A stretch of 19,967 nucleotides of DNA, taken from the NCBI GenBank assembly GCA_030614305.1, contig JAUWKH010000007.1:1-19967 (forward strand), given 5' to 3'. Below are positions 1 through 7,703 of this stretch, piece by piece. A model generated the notes under the pieces. The model was not told the DNA's origin, did not search any database, and was given only the letters and a program-made list of their open reading frames with translations. Every line of letters begins with the position of its first letter. The first letter of the stretch is position 1. The stretch is from Bacteroidota bacterium (GTDB lineage: Bacteria > Bacteroidota > Bacteroidia > Bacteroidales > JADFUO01). Made by a program: the position numbers and the translations under genes.

Positions 1-156
1 GAATATAAACCACTACCTAATGGGTCAAAAATATATTTTGAAGCATTATCGGTAAAATTACTCCTGTTGCTTTGAAAAAACTCCCGTATTTGTTCATCCT
101 GCGTATAAATTAAGATTAAAAAAAATTACAGAAACAATTTTAATCAATTTATTCAT
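1..156 (-). pseudogene. Start of a secreted-protein gene, frame broken in a T8 run (partial at window edge)
   Basis: On the minus strand an ATG at 156-154 overlaps the mazG stop codon (ATGAATAA). It opens a peptide beginning MNKLIKIVSVIFF, which looks like a signal peptide, but the frame stops at TGA (96-94). The frame one nucleotide over is open from just after a TAA at 128-126 to the window edge and reads ILIYTQDEQIREFF and onward. Dropping one T from the 8-base run (118-125) would join them into a signal peptide ending near IYTQ followed by a mature protein. I do not recognise the family. It could be a real frameshift mutation or a homopolymer sequencing error. The overlapping start suggests it was translated after mazG. 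Confidence 0.45.
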
Positions 157-919
157 GTTCTTTCGCTTCGTTCCAGTATTTATCCATTTCTTTCAGCGTC
201 ATATCATATAAGGATTTCCCGAGCTTTTTAGATTCTTCTTCAAGATATTGAAAACGCCTGATAAATTTTTTATTTGTTTTTTCAAGTGCATCTTCAGGAT
301 TTACATTAATAAAACGGGCATAATTTACAATAGCAAATAACAAATCTCCCAGTTCGTTTTCCATCTTATCTTTATTTTCCTTTTTTTCAACTTCTTTTTT
401 CAGCTCATTCATTTCCTCAATTACTTTATCCCAAACCTGTTCGGGCTTTTCCCAATCAAAACCAACTCCACTTGCTTTTTCCTGCATTCTGTATGCTTTA
501 ACCAATGGTGGCAGGGACAGAGGTACACCACCCAACACTGATTTGTTCCCTTCTTTCAATTTTATTTTTTCCCAATTATCCTTTACTTCATTTGCATCTT
601 TTACTTCTACTTCACCGTAAATATGTGGGTGGCGGTTAATCAATTTTTCTGATATTCCGTTCAAAACATCAGACATATCAAATTCACCTGTCTCAGAAGC
701 AATTTTAGCATAAAAAACTATATGAAGCATCATATCGCCTAATTCATTTTTTATTGCATTTATATCCTTCTCTAAAATAGCATCTGATAATTCGTAAGTT
801 TCTTCAATAGTAAGATATCTCAGGCTTTCAAAAGTCTGCTTTTTATCCCAAGGACATTCTTCCCTTAACTTATCCATAATATCAAGTAATCGCTTAAAAG
901 CAATTTGTTCTTTGTTCAT
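149..919 (-). CDS. mazG: Nucleoside triphosphate pyrophosphohydrolase MazG
   Basis: MazG hydrolyses NTPs and dNTPs to the monophosphate and pyrophosphate, a cytoplasmic house-cleaning role linked to removing aberrant nucleotides and, in E. coli, lowering ppGpp. The 256-residue product has the two-domain form. The N-terminal domain carries the metal-binding pattern E39-E40-x-x-E43 then E59-x-x-D62. The second has E168-E169-x-x-E172 then E189-x-x-D192. The CPWD motif (22-25) and the VKAYRMQEKASGVGFDW stretch (about 140-156) are family hallmarks. Length is normal. It lies 57 bp downstream of the histidine kinase on the same strand, and its stop overlaps the start of the broken gene at 1-156. Confidence 0.95.
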   Translation of the reverse strand: MNKEQIAFKRLLDIMDKLREECPWDKKQTFESLRYLTIEETYELSDAILEKDINAIKNELGDMMLHIVFYAKIASETGEFDMSDVLNGISEKLINRHPHIYGEVEVKDANEVKDNWEKIKLKEGNKSVLGGVPLSLPPLVKAYRMQEKASGVGFDWEKPEQVWDKVIEEMNELKKEVEKKENKDKMENELGDLLFAIVNYARFINVNPEDALEKTNKKFIRRFQYLEEESKKLGKSLYDMTLKEMDKYWNEAKEHE

Positions 920-950
920 ATCCGGTTATTGTATTTTGTAATTAAGAATT

Positions 951-968
951 GAGACCTTTGCAAAACTC
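951..968. repeat. Solitary sequence resembling an insertion-sequence terminal repeat
   Basis: The 57-bp gap between mazG and the kinase contains GAGACCTTTGCAAAACTC. GAGACCTTTGCA resembles, from memory, the terminal inverted repeat of some Bacteroidales insertion sequences. The stretch is also an imperfect palindrome centred on TTTGCAAA (957-964), so it could instead be a protein-binding site. No partner repeat or transposase is nearby. Confidence 0.25.
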
Positions 969-976
969 ACATTTTG

Positions 977-3859
977 TTATGACTTCCCAATTAAATTAAG
1001 TAATTCATTAGATTTATATGGCTTTTTTATATATTCATCAATACCGGCTTTATAGAACTTCTCTTGGTCACCCGGCATTGCATAAGCTGTAATGGCAATA
1101 ATTTTTATCCTTTTCAAATTGTTTTCCCTTTCATATTTTCTAATTTCTTTTGTAGCCTCAATTCCATCCATTACAGGCATTTGAATATCCATCAATATTG
1201 CATCATATTTATTCTTTTTAAACATTTCAACTCCAATTTTACCATTCATGGCAATATCAACTTTATAATTTTTCTTCTTAAGAATTGTCTCGGCAAATTT
1301 CTGATTTAAAAAATTATCTTCTACCAGAAGGATTGAAAGATGTTCTTTTGTTTCTTCTGTTTTTTTATCTGATTTTTCTTTAAAAATTCCTTCCAGCTCT
1401 TTATCAGATAGTTGTTCATGCTTTGCAAAAACAATAGTAAACCAGAATATAGAACCTTTGCCTTTTTCACTCTCAATTCCAACTTCGCCTCCCATTAATT
1501 CCGCCAAACGTTTTGATATTACCAATCCCAAGCCTGTTCCTCCGTATTCACGCGAGATAGACGGATCAGCCTGTGAGAAAGCTTTAAACAACATATCCCT
1601 TTCATCAACCGAAACACCAATGCCGGTATCTATTATACTGAATTTTAACTTTATTGTATTTTTATCTTCGGTTAATGTTTCAATTTTGATTTTTACACTT
1701 CCTTCTTTAGTAAATTTTATTGCGTTATTTGTAAGATTTATGATAATTTGTTTTAATCTGCCGGGGTCGCCTTTTACTAGTTCAGGTATTGAAGTTGCAA
1801 TATCATCCAATAAAGAAATACCTGCCTCTTCAGCTTTTAATTTCATAATTAAAATTATCTCATCAATAATGTTTCGAATGCTGAAATCAATATTTTCAAG
1901 TTCAATCTGTCCTGATTCAATTTTTGAAAAATCCAGTATATTATTAATCAAATTAAGTAAGTTACTCCCTGAAATACTTATAACATTAAGATATTCTTTT
2001 TGTTCATCAGTTAAATCGGTTTCTTCCAATACACTTGTAATACCGATAATACTACTTAAAGGAGTTCGAATTTCGTGACTCATATTTGCAAGAAACATTG
2101 ATTTTTGCTGTGATATATCTTCGGCTTGGGTTTTAGCTTCTTTTAATTGTTCTTCCATTCTGTTGCGTTCAGTTACATCTCTTACCATTGCCAAAAATTC
2201 AAGATTTTCAGTTGGGACTAAACGAACTTCATAATCCCTTATTTCGTCATTTATTGCAATTTGGTATTCAAATATTTGTAATTCACCTGTTTGAGATGCA
2301 TTTTCTATCGCGCCCATTATCTGATCGGAAATTTCTTTAGGTAATACTTCAATTGCAGGTTTACCTAAAAATTTATGTGGAGGTACAAAAAGTTCTTTTT
2401 CATCTTTTATATTATAACTCAAAAATTTGCCATTTTTATCAAAAACAAATATTATATCGGGGAAAACTTTTAAAATTGCAATATTTTCATCTTTACTGCT
2501 TTTAAGTTCAACTAAAGTTTTTTCAAGTAATTTTTTTTGTTCTGTACTTTCAGCATTTTTCTTAACAAATTCTTTATTAGCTTTCTTTTTTATTAAATAA
2601 TTATTATATAAAAGAAAAACTAAAATCAATGCCAGTATTACAATAATTATTATTATGTATTTTTGATAATTGATTTTTAATTTATGTAATTCAACATCTT
2701 TACGTAAAAGTTCATTTTCATTTTCTTTTTTTTGAGTATCATATTTTATCTGAAACTCGGTTATTATTTTATTGGTATTCTTATTAAAAATTGAATCTTT
2801 AATTACCGAATATTTTTTATAATAAATATATACTTTGTCAAATTCACCCAAAGCAGCATATGTTTCTGCGAGATTTCCCAAAACACGTTTTTGGATATCA
2901 ATTAATTTTTCTTTTTCAGAAATTTCCAGGCTTCTTTCCAGTAATTCTAAAGCTAATAAATAATTACCCGATTGCATATACAAATTACCAATGTTATCAA
3001 GGGATGAGGCTATTCCAAATTTATCATTTATTTCTTCCCTGATTTTTAATGATTTTTGAAAATAATCCAATGCTTTATTAAAGTTATCTTGTTCTTTATA
3101 AATAAGCCCGATATTATTATATGTATTGGCAATTCCTTTTTTATCATCCAACCGGATTTTAATATCAAGAGATTTATTGTAATATTCAAGAGCAAGATAT
3201 TTATTATTTAGATTATCAAAAACAATTCCTAAATTATTGTAAGCAGTTGCAATACCGTCTTTATCATTAATTTTCTGATAAATATCAAGTGCTTCCTGTG
3301 TTAGCTCAAATGATTCAGTATAATTTCCAATATTTTTGTAAATAGCTCCAATATTAATCAATGATTTAGCTATTCCAATAGTGTCATTTAATTCTTTTTT
3401 AAGCTCAAGAGAATTCTGTAAATATTTAATTGCTTCTTCATAATTTCCTAAAGTCTGATAAACTACACCTAAATTATTTAATGACTTTACAATTAGTTGC
3501 TTATCACCGATTTTTTCTTTCAGATTTAAAGATTTTTTAAAATATTCCAAAGCATTTGTATAATCACTTAAGTTATAATAGCTTATCCCCATATTATTTA
3601 AAATATCGGACTCTACTTTTAAATCGCCGATTTTGCGAAGAATCTCCAGTGCTTGTTTATCATATTCAATTGATTTTTGGAGAGATGTACTTTGGTATTC
3701 ATACGATAAGTGATTAAGGACTTTGACTTTTTCTTTTCCTTTAACTTTTTCCAAAAGGTTTTTTAGACTGTCAACTTTTGTAGTATGATGCCCGAATATA
3801 CAGCAACTACTAAATAGAATTGATAATATTAAAACAGAAAAAAATTTTATTTTTTTCAT
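977..3859 (-). CDS. TPR-containing hybrid sensor histidine kinase / response regulator
   Basis: This 960-residue hybrid two-component sensor has an N-terminal export signal (1-20, ending FSSCC, possibly a lipobox). About seven or eight TPR units follow with a 40-residue period (about 45-355), then a membrane helix (401-420) and a short coiled coil. A PAS domain (about 455-568) leads to a HisKA domain with phospho-acceptor H595 in MSHEIRTP. The ATPase domain has N708/N712 in the N box, DTGIG at 744-748 and GGTGLGL at 773-779. A C-terminal receiver domain (about 842-958) has acid residue D848, phospho-acceptor D891 in LMDIQMPVMDG, T924 and K946. The TPR part should lie outside the cytoplasmic membrane and the kinase and receiver inside. 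There is no DNA-binding output domain, so a separate partner is expected; none is in the window. It diverges from the envelope operon at 4063, which makes that operon a possible but unproven target. Confidence 0.95.
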   Translation of the reverse strand: MKKIKFFSVLILSILFSSCCIFGHHTTKVDSLKNLLEKVKGKEKVKVLNHLSYEYQSTSLQKSIEYDKQALEILRKIGDLKVESDILNNMGISYYNLSDYTNALEYFKKSLNLKEKIGDKQLIVKSLNNLGVVYQTLGNYEEAIKYLQNSLELKKELNDTIGIAKSLINIGAIYKNIGNYTESFELTQEALDIYQKINDKDGIATAYNNLGIVFDNLNNKYLALEYYNKSLDIKIRLDDKKGIANTYNNIGLIYKEQDNFNKALDYFQKSLKIREEINDKFGIASSLDNIGNLYMQSGNYLLALELLERSLEISEKEKLIDIQKRVLGNLAETYAALGEFDKVYIYYKKYSVIKDSIFNKNTNKIITEFQIKYDTQKKENENELLRKDVELHKLKINYQKYIIIIIVILALILVFLLYNNYLIKKKANKEFVKKNAESTEQKKLLEKTLVELKSSKDENIAILKVFPDIIFVFDKNGKFLSYNIKDEKELFVPPHKFLGKPAIEVLPKEISDQIMGAIENASQTGELQIFEYQIAINDEIRDYEVRLVPTENLEFLAMVRDVTERNRMEEQLKEAKTQAEDISQQKSMFLANMSHEIRTPLSSIIGITSVLEETDLTDEQKEYLNVISISGSNLLNLINNILDFSKIESGQIELENIDFSIRNIIDEIILIMKLKAEEAGISLLDDIATSIPELVKGDPGRLKQIIINLTNNAIKFTKEGSVKIKIETLTEDKNTIKLKFSIIDTGIGVSVDERDMLFKAFSQADPSISREYGGTGLGLVISKRLAELMGGEVGIESEKGKGSIFWFTIVFAKHEQLSDKELEGIFKEKSDKKTEETKEHLSILLVEDNFLNQKFAETILKKKNYKVDIAMNGKIGVEMFKKNKYDAILMDIQMPVMDGIEATKEIRKYERENNLKRIKIIAITAYAMPGDQEKFYKAGIDEYIKKPYKSNELLNLIGKS

Positions 3860-4062
3860 TTTTTAAAAATATTATTGGCTGTAAATTAATTTAACAACCT
3901 AAGCTTCCTATGAACTATTACTTTCCGGGGTAATAAAGCTATTATTAAAAACTTTCAGATTGTAAAGATAATAAATTTAAGATTATAAAATTGTTAAATT
4001 TGCTTGTTTTACTTTACAGCCCGAAAAGTAAAAAATATTTATTAATATTCATAATAACGAGC
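3860..4062. other. Intergenic region between divergent kinase gene and envelope operon
   Basis: This 203-bp AT-rich gap must hold the promoters of both divergent units. Apart from the -7-like box at 3995-4002 I see no conserved gene, RNA or long repeat. A TTG at 3991 would extend the downstream gene by 24 codons, but the added residues do not improve the signal peptide. Confidence 0.5.
3995..4002 (+). promoter_or_regulatory. Candidate Bacteroidota -7 box for the envelope operon
   Basis: TAAATTTG matches the Bacteroidota -7 consensus TAnnTTTG exactly and lies 60 bp before the ATG at 4063. No TTG sits at the expected -33 spacing. In AT-rich DNA such matches arise by chance, so this is only a candidate. 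Confidence 0.3.
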
Positions 4063-5223
4063 ATGAAAAATATAAAAAAATCATTTTCTCATATTTCTTC
4101 ATTTATTCTCGTTGTTCTATTAATGAGTATTTCAAATCCTGCACTGGCACAATTCAAATATAAATTACGCACATCAAATTTAATTCTTGAAACCAAATTA
4201 CATTATGGCTTTATCGCAAGCCATCATCTTGAAATGCAGCTATTTAACAGTCATTTCCCGGCATTCGAAATAAGTATTTTAAAAAAAACATACGGAAAAA
4301 CAAGATGGGAATATATGTATAATTACCCTATTATCGGAATTTCGCTTTGGTATTCAAATCTCGGTAATTCACCCTATTTAGGCTCTGGCACTGCAATTTA
4401 TCCGTTTATTGATTTTCCTCTTATTAACAAAAAGAAAACGATATTATATTTTCGTCTTGGAGTTGGTTTGGGATATCTCAGTAAAAAATTTGACCGTCTT
4501 GAAAATTATAAAAATATTGTAATAGGCTCACATCTTAATGCAGCTGTAAGTTTGATGTTTGAAGCTAAGCACAGGCTGGATGAACGGCTTTTGCTTTCAG
4601 GAGGAATAGGTCTGACTCATTTCTCAAACGGCTCAATCAAAACACCGAATTTCGGCATAAATATTCCATCAATAAACATTGGAATCGCATACAGGTTGAA
4701 TAAGGAAAATCCATATACAAAAAATAAATTGTTACCGGAATTATATCCCTTTGAATTTGACGGCAAACGGTCAATTGATATTTATGTATCTGCCGGCGCC
4801 GGAATAAAAGATATGCAATCGGATTTTGGCAGTAGATATTATGTTTATACCGCTTTTGCTAATGTTTTTAAAAAAATTAGTTTTAAAAGTAAATTAGGCT
4901 TGGGTTTTGATTTATCTTATGATGGTTCGGATATTATTTTACTTGAAAAAATTGATATTGAAATTTCGCATTTTTATTCCATTATAAAACCAGGAATTAA
5001 CGTTGCTTATGAGCTTGAAATGTCAAAAGTATCGCTCGTATTTAATTTGGGTATGTATCTTTGCGGAATGGAAAAAAGTGATGGTAGTGTTTACGAAAAA
5101 CTCGCTTTCAGATATATGATTTCCGATCGCTTATTTATAAATGTAACTTTAAAAGCACACTCGGGAAGAGCCGATTTCATTGCTTTAGGAATCGGTTATA
5201 AATTTAACATGATTTACTATTAA
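4063..5223 (+). CDS. PagL-like lipid A 3-O-deacylase (acyloxyacyl hydrolase family), outer membrane
   Basis: The product (386 residues from ATG 4063) has a clear signal peptide, MKNIKKSF... ending NPALAQ at about residue 30. The motif LTHFSNG follows, with H186 and S188, matching the catalytic His-x-Ser of PagL-type deacylases. These outer-membrane barrel enzymes remove the acyl chain at position 3 of lipid A. Downstream of the motif, TPNFGIN is also typical of the Bacteroidota branch, but the catalytic glutamate of Pseudomonas PagL has no obvious equivalent. Residues from about 230 on form alternating beta strands ending in YKFNMIYY, as expected for a barrel. It is longer than proteobacterial PagL, as is usual in this phylum. 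It heads a probable operon; the next gene begins 10 bp later. Confidence 0.78.
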   Translation: MKNIKKSFSHISSFILVVLLMSISNPALAQFKYKLRTSNLILETKLHYGFIASHHLEMQLFNSHFPAFEISILKKTYGKTRWEYMYNYPIIGISLWYSNLGNSPYLGSGTAIYPFIDFPLINKKKTILYFRLGVGLGYLSKKFDRLENYKNIVIGSHLNAAVSLMFEAKHRLDERLLLSGGIGLTHFSNGSIKTPNFGINIPSINIGIAYRLNKENPYTKNKLLPELYPFEFDGKRSIDIYVSAGAGIKDMQSDFGSRYYVYTAFANVFKKISFKSKLGLGFDLSYDGSDIILLEKIDIEISHFYSIIKPGINVAYELEMSKVSLVFNLGMYLCGMEKSDGSVYEKLAFRYMISDRLFINVTLKAHSGRADFIALGIGYKFNMIYY

Positions 5224-5233
5224 TTTTTTTAAC

Positions 5234-5977
5234 ATGAAACAGAAAATCAAAACAATAATTTCAATATTTATATTACTTTTAATATTTTCGTGTGAAAAAT
5301 ATAATTTGGGAGATTGTTTTAAAAATACAGGCGAAATTATCAGTGAAGAAAGATCTCTTTCAGAATTTTCATCTATACTACTCAAAGACAATATAAATCT
5401 TATTTTAACATACGGAAATGAACAATCTGTAATTGTGGAAGCAGGTAAAAACCTTATGTCATCAATTCATACAGAAGTTAATGATAAACAATTAACCATT
5501 AGCAATATAAGCAGTTGTAACTGGGTGAGAAGCTATGATAAGCCAATAAATTTATATTTAACATCTAACACATTAGATAGTATTATTTACAGGTCATGCG
5601 GAGATATTACATGCACAAACACATTGGAATATGATACATTACTAATTCAGGTAATGGAAGGTTGCGGAAGTATAAATCTTGACCTCAACACTCAAAAAGT
5701 CCTTCTTAAAGAAATATATGGAACTGTTGATTTCACATTGAAAGGAAAAACCTTTACAAGCTACATTTATTCAGCAGGATATGGCCCATTTAACTGTAGT
5801 GAATTGGAAACCAATAACACATTTGTTGTAAATAAAAGCCCTAATGATTTTTATGTAAAAGCTTCGGACATACTGGAAGTTACTATTGACAACCTGGGAA
5901 ATGTTTATTATTCAGGTAACCCGGCAAAAATATATAGTACCATAACAGGTGAAGGAAAATTAATAAAACTTGATTAA
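5234..5977 (+). CDS. Head-GIN domain (DUF2807) lipoprotein
   Basis: This is a 247-residue predicted lipoprotein. A hydrophobic signal ends in the lipobox IFSC, with C20 as the lipidated cysteine. The mature part looks like the DUF2807 / head-GIN fold: FSSILLKDNINLILTYG (about 46-62) is the characteristic opening, followed by VIVEAGKNLMSSI and KQLTISN, then short repeated beta strands ending in ITGEGKLI. GIN proteins are surface or periplasmic beta-helix-like proteins, common in Bacteroidota, with no settled function. It starts 10 bp after the deacylase stop, so it is almost certainly cotranscribed with it. Several extra cysteines (27, 94, 117, 121, 139 region) could form disulfides. Confidence 0.8.
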   Translation: MKQKIKTIISIFILLLIFSCEKYNLGDCFKNTGEIISEERSLSEFSSILLKDNINLILTYGNEQSVIVEAGKNLMSSIHTEVNDKQLTISNISSCNWVRSYDKPINLYLTSNTLDSIIYRSCGDITCTNTLEYDTLLIQVMEGCGSINLDLNTQKVLLKEIYGTVDFTLKGKTFTSYIYSAGYGPFNCSELETNNTFVVNKSPNDFYVKASDILEVTIDNLGNVYYSGNPAKIYSTITGEGKLIKLD

Positions 5978-5987
5978 TTATGCAAAG

Positions 5988-7703
5988 ATGTTGAAACAAC
6001 TAAAGCAGCTTTACAAAAAACGGGATAAATTGATACATTTTAAAAATAGAACTGTCAGCAGTCCACAGTCAGCAGTCCACAGTCAGCAGTCAACAGTCGG
6101 CAGTCGGAAGTTTGACTGGAGACTGACGACTGACGACTGGAGACTGAAGAAAAAAGTCCAAACTTGTCCGCCCGTACGGGTGGATGGATTTTACCCCGTT
6201 CGATGTATAATAAAAAATTATGATTTAGTAATAGTCATTATTATTGCTCTTTTCCTTTTTACTTATACGTCGTACAGGGCTTATAATATGTCGTTTACAC
6301 ATGATGAAAGTTATACTTATACCCGCTATATTCATGGTTCGGTGATGGAAATTATTTCATATAATGTCGGCCCCGTTTTGCCGAATAACCATATACTTAA
6401 CACCTTAGGTATGAAATTTTTTGAATCACTTTTCGGATCCAGTGAACTTGTATTACGACTTACAAATTTATTGGGATACTTACTATATATGATTTTCTGC
6501 ATACTGATTTTAAAAAAATTAAAAAATCCCTTTCTTCTTATAACAGGCTTCATTATTTTAAATTTCAATCCTTTCCTGCTTGACTTTTTTACACTTGCAC
6601 GTGGATATGGTTTAAGTATTTCAATGATGATAATCAGTGTTTATTATTTTTTAAAATGGCTTGAGAGCAATACTCCCAAACATCTTAGCCTGACTTTTAT
6701 ATTTGGTATTCTTTCTGTTTTAAGCAATTTCACACTACTTAATTATTATTTGGCTATTTGGGTTGTTTATATTATTTGTTTATTAACTGAAAGCATAAAA
6801 AATAAAATTCAACTAAAAAAAATACCGTGGTATTTATTCAAAAAAAATATTATCCCTTTTGCAGCAACAATAATTCTTGGAATAATTTTATACGAACCTA
6901 TTAGAAAAATTGTAAAAGGTGATAATCTTTTTGGAGGTGAAATATCATTTTGGGAAGATACAATTGGCTCGCTGCTTAGTGACTCAAAATATCATCAGGA
7001 TTATGGAGTTTATTTTTATTCATACTCTTATTCAATAATTGCAATAATCCTGGTAATTGCCTTAATCGTTTCAATAACTAAATTTATTAATAATAAATTC
7101 TATATCACAAAAACTCCGGCATTAATTATTTTACTTATTCTTTTTATTTCTACCTTTTCAACCATCATCCAAAACTACTTATTTGAAAATGAATTCCTGA
7201 CACATCGTACAGCCTTGTTTTACATTCCGTTATTTTGGCTTACAACAATATTCGCATTACATTTTTTAATAAAAATCAAAATTCTAAAATTTTTATCTTA
7301 TCTTTTTATTATTTTTCTTATTACAGTATCATCTTATCATTTATGGCATACAATGAGTGTTTCATTTACTTTGGATTGGAAATATGATGCCCGGACTAAT
7401 GAAATGATTGTTGATTTGGAAAAAGAAGTAAATCAATCGCAAAAAGAAAATCAAACAGTTAATCTCGGAATAAACTGGTTGTTCGAACCAACAATAAATT
7501 TTTACAGGAAAACAAAAAACCTCAATTGGCTAAATAAAGTTAACAGGGATGGATTTGAAGATAATTTTGACTATTATTACATTCTGGAAAAAGATTATGA
7601 AACAATGGAGGACCATAATCAAGTAATTATAAAAAAATATCCGGTTAGCAAAACCTTGCTTTTAAAAACAACAAATAATCACGACGAAAATGAAAGCCCT
7701 TAA
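5988..7703 (+). CDS. Polytopic GT-C-type glycosyltransferase-like membrane protein (GT39/ArnT-like)
   Basis: About eleven hydrophobic segments begin with YDLVIVIIIALFLF. Right after the first comes HDES, with D106 and E107 counted from ATG 5988. An acidic pair in the first periplasmic loop is the hallmark of GT-C enzymes such as ArnT and protein mannosyltransferases, which move sugars from lipid-phosphate carriers. A soluble C-terminal tail (about the last 100 residues) follows the last helix. The acceptor and sugar cannot be told. The start is uncertain: ATG 5988 gives about 75 residues before the first helix, largely encoded by the heptamer array at 6052-6148 and the palindrome at 6167-6184. 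A TTG at 5970 or a GTG at 6180 are alternatives. Its end overlaps the next gene by 14 bp. Confidence 0.75.
   Translation: MLKQLKQLYKKRDKLIHFKNRTVSSPQSAVHSQQSTVGSRKFDWRLTTDDWRLKKKVQTCPPVRVDGFYPVRCIIKNYDLVIVIIIALFLFTYTSYRAYNMSFTHDESYTYTRYIHGSVMEIISYNVGPVLPNNHILNTLGMKFFESLFGSSELVLRLTNLLGYLLYMIFCILILKKLKNPFLLITGFIILNFNPFLLDFFTLARGYGLSISMMIISVYYFLKWLESNTPKHLSLTFIFGILSVLSNFTLLNYYLAIWVVYIICLLTESIKNKIQLKKIPWYLFKKNIIPFAATIILGIILYEPIRKIVKGDNLFGGEISFWEDTIGSLLSDSKYHQDYGVYFYSYSYSIIAIILVIALIVSITKFINNKFYITKTPALIILLILFISTFSTIIQNYLFENEFLTHRTALFYIPLFWLTTIFALHFLIKIKILKFLSYLFIIFLITVSSYHLWHTMSVSFTLDWKYDARTNEMIVDLEKEVNQSQKENQTVNLGINWLFEPTINFYRKTKNLNWLNKVNRDGFEDNFDYYYILEKDYETMEDHNQVIIKKYPVSKTLLLKTTNNHDENESP
6052..6148. 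repeat. Inverted heptanucleotide repeat array (CAGTCNN x8 / GACTGNN x5)
   Basis: The left arm (6052-6107) is eight head-to-tail 7-bp units, the first CTGTCAG and the other seven CAGTCNN. After a 6-bp spacer AAGTTT (6108-6113) come five GACTGNN units (6114-6148), the inverse complement. Only the five core bases pair between arms; the two variable bases do not match, so a folded form would be 5-bp helices separated by 2-nt mismatches. Read as NNCAGTC, the left-arm spacer alternates AG, CA, AG, CA, AG before AA and GG. Composition is richer in GC than the flanks. The array lies in the first codons of the membrane-protein gene and keeps the frame open. Confidence 0.9.
6167..6184. repeat. 18-bp GC-rich palindrome
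   Basis: TCCGCCCGTACGGGTGGA is a palindrome with a perfect 10-bp core (CCCGTACGGG, 6171-6180) and one G/T mismatched pair in the arms. It lies 18 bp after the heptamer array, within the same GC-rich insert-like stretch, and shares none of its sequence. A GTG codon at 6180-6182 is in frame with the membrane protein. Confidence 0.75.

Noticed and set aside
1458..2078. 206-residue plus-strand ORF opposite the histidine kinase
   Set aside because: It lies antisense to the HisKA and ATPase domains, whose motifs are all present on the minus strand; its Ser/Ile-rich composition is a shadow.
3991..4062. Upstream TTG start for the PagL-like gene
   Set aside because: ATG 4063 gives a normal signal peptide; the extension adds 24 residues before it and overlaps the likely -7 box.
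6052..6148. Possible CRISPR array
   Set aside because: Units are only 7 bp with no spacers of 25-40 bp and no cas genes; it is a heptamer repeat.
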